From Tubulanus polymorphus (Eukaryota; Nemertea; Palaeonemertea; Tubulaniformes; Tubulanidae): a stretch of 64,000 bases of DNA. The notes under the pieces are model-generated. The model was given only the letters and a program-made list of their open reading frames with translations. It was not told the origin of the DNA and ran no database searches. How positions within the stretch are numbered: position 1 is the first letter of the stretch; every line of letters begins with the position of its first letter. Location: contig NC_134028.1 in assembly GCF_964204645.1 (NCBI RefSeq), forward strand, positions 10,583,001 through 10,647,000, given 5' to 3'. The position numbers and the translations under genes were made by a program. Shown one piece after another: positions 59,972 to 64,000 of this stretch.

Positions 59972-60161
59972 CTTGCTCTTGAAGTGTTTTATCATCTGGT
60001 AACCCAGGTGATGATTTTAATTGCCTATACTGTTGCGTTAACTGTTTAATGAATCCTTCATGATGATTTGCTCTATCTAACCAATCCTGTTCTGTATCCA
60101 GTAAGTTCGGCCATGGCAATATCAAGTAATTAGCTAATGATTTATAAATCAAGAGTTGTAT
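59972..60161 (-). CDS. xpo6: Exportin-6, first coding exon seen in the window
   Basis: 190 bp: IQLLIYKSLANYLILPWPNL, LDTEQDWLDRANHHEGFIKQ, LTQQYRQLKSSPGLPDDKTL, QEQ. LPWPN is characteristic of exportin-6. The acceptor is tctaatttcag and the donor AAG|GTACGT. Upstream exons are not visible before the window ends. Confidence 0.9.
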
Positions 60162-63100
60162 CTGAAATTAGAGTATGGTCACTATATAGCATGCCCGTAA
60201 GCAGACTGTACTTTGGAAGGGTGGGAATTTAGACATGTAGGAACTTATTTGACGATGGAGGCGGCAATTACGAATGCCATAAGCGCGAAGCTACCTGTGG
60301 GTAGGTTTGGGGGCCATCCCCCAAGAAAATTTGAAACATTTGAATCATTTGGTACATTTCCCGCCAAGTTAGTGTTAGTGTTAGTGAATATATCATATAA
60401 AAAAGTCACTGAAACACTAATGCGTAAACCAATAAATTATCTTAATAATTGACAAAAAATAGAACTCAGAATGTTGCAGGGAGGTGCTTTCAAACCCAAC
60501 GGCCTCCCTTGAGTACTGGCCTGCATAGATTATTGTTAAGATGCAGAGATAGATAAAAAGAGATCATGAGGCCATATTAGATCTTAAAGGGCAAATGCCA
60601 TCAAAATTGTACTTTCCGCGATTTCTTAACCAGAAGAAACTTTAGTATACATATAACGACCTGAGATGTGACTTATTGAAATAAATTGCCCATGGGCAAA
60701 GTGTGGTTTACTTTGAAAGCTAGATGTTGTTTGGAATAAGGACATTGCTTGAAAAATCTTATTAATTCGTGACCTCAAAGTTCCACAAGTTTATATTGTA
60801 TTTTATCTTTCTCAAAGAATTATTTTGTAGTCAAATAAGACCAAAGATATACATTTGTTTACGGTCCACGTCCAAAATTTTTTGTAGGGTACGGGGTAGG
60901 CGCGGCAGGCAAACTATTTTATATTTTCAAAAAAATATGTTTCACAATATGAATAAATATTCAAATAAGGCCATCCCAAAATAATTGTCTGTTTGCCGAC
61001 TCAACTTTTCAGGAAGAGTCGGTAAGTAGGTAGAAATTTTTTTTATTGCAAAAAATTTTTGGGCAAAAAAAAGATTTTTTCACCTTTGGGCTTTTTTACA
61101 TGTAAACAATATCGCAAAAAATCATCTACCGGGTACGTTGTGCACGGGAAATTTGTCTAATAGCGTAGATTTCAAGAATTATTCTAAAATTATAACTTCG
61201 TCCAGAGCATCATCTCTGTGTTAAAAATGAAACAGTACATTGAATATGTGCGCGCTTTTACGTTACCAGCTTTAAAATATAGTCACTATTAGAATGAATG
61301 GCAGCTTATTGGAACACTGCCAGTTTCCTGGAAAACTTAAACTAGGCCACATGTCAAGGCATGTTTTCACACGATGCACACGTGAATTCAAACATACGTA
61401 GCTCATACGTCGGCCGTTTTTATCAAAAATAAAATTTATTTCAATGAACCCCAGAAAAAAGTTTTCACTCGGTACCTTTGAAGTCTGGTCGGTCGGTTAC
61501 GGCAAACCGACCATTTATTTTGGGATGGCCTAAAATTCATGTGATGTCACATATCAGAGGGTGGCTGAATATTGGGTCTTGGAAACCTGGAAGCTAAAAT
61601 ACTGGTACAGAAGAAATCGGCTATTAGATCGTTTTAAATCCTGGAATTTACCCCTACAATATTCAGACCTCGACAGTTTGCTGCTTAGTATTTTCAGGTC
61701 ATTAGAAATTACAATTCATTACAAATTCTATCGAACAGAAAACACAGCGCTCATCTTCTGCTACGATTATTCTGCCTATTTTCATGTCAAACGTGCACGC
61801 GTTACAGCATCACCCTTAGTAGTGTACTGTACGAGCTTGTGTGTGTGTCGTGTAGCACTCCGCGCGCACGTGGCCTCGTGTAAGTGAATATTCACTTACA
61901 CCTCAATTTCAATCAAAACAATCACCGGGTATTAAAATGAAACAATACCTATGGCGGATGTGTGAAATAATAACATCCTCACCAGCAATGAGCATTTGAA
62001 ATTCGCACGTATACGGCACCTAGTCCAATGAAACGTACGCCATTCTATGGCTTTCCCAAAATTATTTTAGTAGCGCCGGAATTCCCCATATATCCCAAAA
62101 ACAGCCAATCCCATTCGCTCGTAGAGACGACGCCCCCCAATCGAGGTCATTGCAATTTTATACGCGAGAGCTTTTCCCGCCAAAAACAGTTTTTCGTAGA
62201 ATTTTAACTCAGTTGACCATGTCATCGACGGAGGTTCGCCATGTCTTCAATCGCATCGATTAAACGTCGTATAAGCCGAGAACCAATGAAACAAATGCTC
62301 ACAAAAAAAACCAACCGCCATTTTACATGAATTGGCTCAATGCCAACATCATATCGCTGACAAAGGTAAACCAAAAAGGAGCACGAATTGGCCATAATAG
62401 TTAGCGGAATAGTCATCTATTTATCCTTCACTCCACGCGTATAGTTCACATTCATCCCGCGGGTGGCGCTATTTATGATGTTAACTATGACAATCAACAC
62501 AAGCATGTGTGCACCCTAGTACGCGTAGCCTATGTATAATTGATAAAATAAACACCATTTGTTCACCGTATTCACTGACCTACAGCGCTACTCACTTATA
62601 TACGATTATCATGTCATATAAAACGGTAGCAGCACTATACAATGGTAAGAGTTTATTAATTCAAATCACTCCCAAAACGATAAAATATCGCATGAAATGT
62701 CTAGTGAAATGACTGGAAGCCGCGAGCATTTGTCAGAAATGACGTCAGAAACATGCACCTGCTAAGATAAACAATAACATCCTGTGCTGAAATTGCTAAT
62801 TTAAAAGTCACATTTCTCAGTAATGGCTGAACTAAAATTCAAACCAGTTCCATATTTGATATTTGTGAATACATCACATTTGAAAATGAATTTTACACAA
62901 TATTCTATTTTGATGGCATATGCTCTTTAAAGAGAGGGGTTATGGGTATGCAAGGCCATTGAAAACTAGCGGCCATGGCAACATACTGTTTGTCCAAACT
63001 AGGGGTCCAGGGACACCATGCCCACTTGGTGAAATGCTTGACAACCTGACGCAACATAACCACTGAAACAAAGTGTCAGATTTTGACAAAGAAGATAAAG

Positions 63101-64000
63101 TTCTTCCAACACATATAGCATTGAATTTTCACGTTTTTTATTTTGGACTGTTAAAGATGCTGCATAAACGATCGTGCGGAAATAAATCAAATTTTTTACC
63201 CTTTTTGGTAAAATTCTCTAAAAATAAGAAACCCACGGCTTTTCAACTTTGCGCATCATAAAGAAAAACAAATTACAAAATATATATTTGGTTAATCCGC
63301 TTAATTCACCCATTATTAGTGAAACTATTCGCAACTGAAATTGCGTTTAAATGTGCTAAAATAGATTTGAGCGTAGTGTATTAAAGAATCAACCGTCCAG
63401 ACCATTGACATAGACTCCCTAACCGAACTATAAATAACCTTGCCAGTCGCCACAATAATAGAACACGCCATGAACCACTATTTTGCAATTGATTGCAATA
63501 TGGAAATACTAAGTTATTTCACTATTCAATGCCCCCTGATGACCATATACAATTAGAATGTTGCTGAAGACAACTGATGCCCCCAAATCAGGGGAAATGC
63601 CTGTGTGTAAAATAGACCCTGAGCATATGTTGATGACCCGTTTATGAAAATTGAAAAATATAAAAAAGCTTTCAGTCATCCATCCATACAATTTCACCAA
63701 GTTATCTTAAAAACCATTTATGAGTTAAAAGCCTGGAAATTAAAAATACACAACTGCTCTTGGTGACCTTGACCTTTGACCTACAGTACCCGGAATCTAA
63801 TCAGTTACTCAAAGTCTCTAGGAAAACCCATCAATCAAATCAAAAAATTTCACCAAATTATCTGAAACCATCTATGAGTTAGGAAATGAAAGATACAAAA
63901 AACAGCTTCTATTAACCTCGATTTTTGACTTACAGGACCCGAAATCTACTCAGTTATCCATAGTCTCCATATAATCTCACCAAATTTATCTTAAACTGTT
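60162..64000. other. Exportin-6 upstream intron, repeat-rich
   Basis: At least 3.8 kb with no recognisable exon. It holds the repeat copies 60675-60882 and 62060-62310 (partners of 54218-54680), 'tcggtcggttacggcaaac' related sequence near 61490 (also near 50260), a GT-rich stretch near 61835, and an R-family sub-repeat piece near 63490. Confidence 0.6.

Noticed and set aside
62222-62416. Gene at 62222-62416 similar to the frame at 54550-54801
   Set aside because: The similarity comes from a dispersed repeat shared by the two places; indels shift the frames and no domain is present.

Overview
The window is animal nuclear DNA. At its right end, on the minus strand, lie the last eight coding exons of an exportin-6 gene, with GT-AG splice sites and introns of up to 9.1 kb. 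The rest is transposon-derived. Low-copy repeats of this style (for example short palindromic starts such as 'acaagagccccaaggggc' and 'caagaggcccatgggcc') resemble those I associate with molluscs, but the sequence does not let me name the host beyond 'probably a lophotrochozoan invertebrate'.

About 1-43,000 is a nest of three related Polinton/Maverick-like elements, which are virus-like, self-synthesizing DNA transposons. They are AT-rich (about 75%) and encode a zinc-finger plus protein-primed type DNA polymerase B, a retroviral-type DD35E integrase with a chromodomain, an A32/FtsK-like packaging ATPase, a probable double jelly-roll major capsid protein, a probable single jelly-roll (penton-like) capsid protein, an HNH endonuclease and a set of small membrane or coiled-coil proteins. 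No maturation protease was recognised. E0 (1 to about 5,660, continuing to the left of the window) is a decayed copy with its own gene order. E1 (about 7,503 to 43,007, truncated at the left) is about 14.0 kb of element sequence split by two insertions. E2 (22,118-38,487, 16,370 bp) is complete end to end and sits inside E1.

The nesting can be read directly. A 2.2-2.4 kb repeat, here called R, is inserted in the ATPase gene of E1 (copy R2, split into 20,656-22,117 and 38,488-39,268). E2 is inserted in R2 and flanked by a 6-bp target duplication, GAGGTG. The second R copy (R1, 8,655-11,015, inside the polymerase gene of E1) carries the uninterrupted target. E1 and E2 share one layout. From one end run zinc-finger/PolB, a 117-aa protein, penton-like protein, several small proteins, capsid and a variable zinc-finger gene. 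From the other end run HNH, a 200-aa protein, a 122-aa protein, integrase and ATPase. The two blocks converge on a hairpin-rich intergenic region.

The 596-597-bp terminal inverted repeats of E2 each begin with a 404-bp unit that is itself a palindrome bearing the terminal sequence AGTAATAGGGG at both of its ends. E1 ends in a shorter palindrome with the same outer arms and a different core. Nearly every element gene starts in the context TAAATG (usually TATAAATG or AAATAAATG), like late promoters of some large DNA viruses. All three copies are decayed, but by different lesions: E1 keeps an integrase reading frame with its catalytic residues, whereas E2 keeps open capsid genes and a polymerase with two lesions. 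Between about 5,680 and 7,507 are an unclassified 877-bp insertion, a lone Polinton gene on the minus strand and a Copia-type gag-protease fragment. From 43,008 rightwards the DNA is host intergenic sequence, the exportin-6 gene, and intronic repeats.
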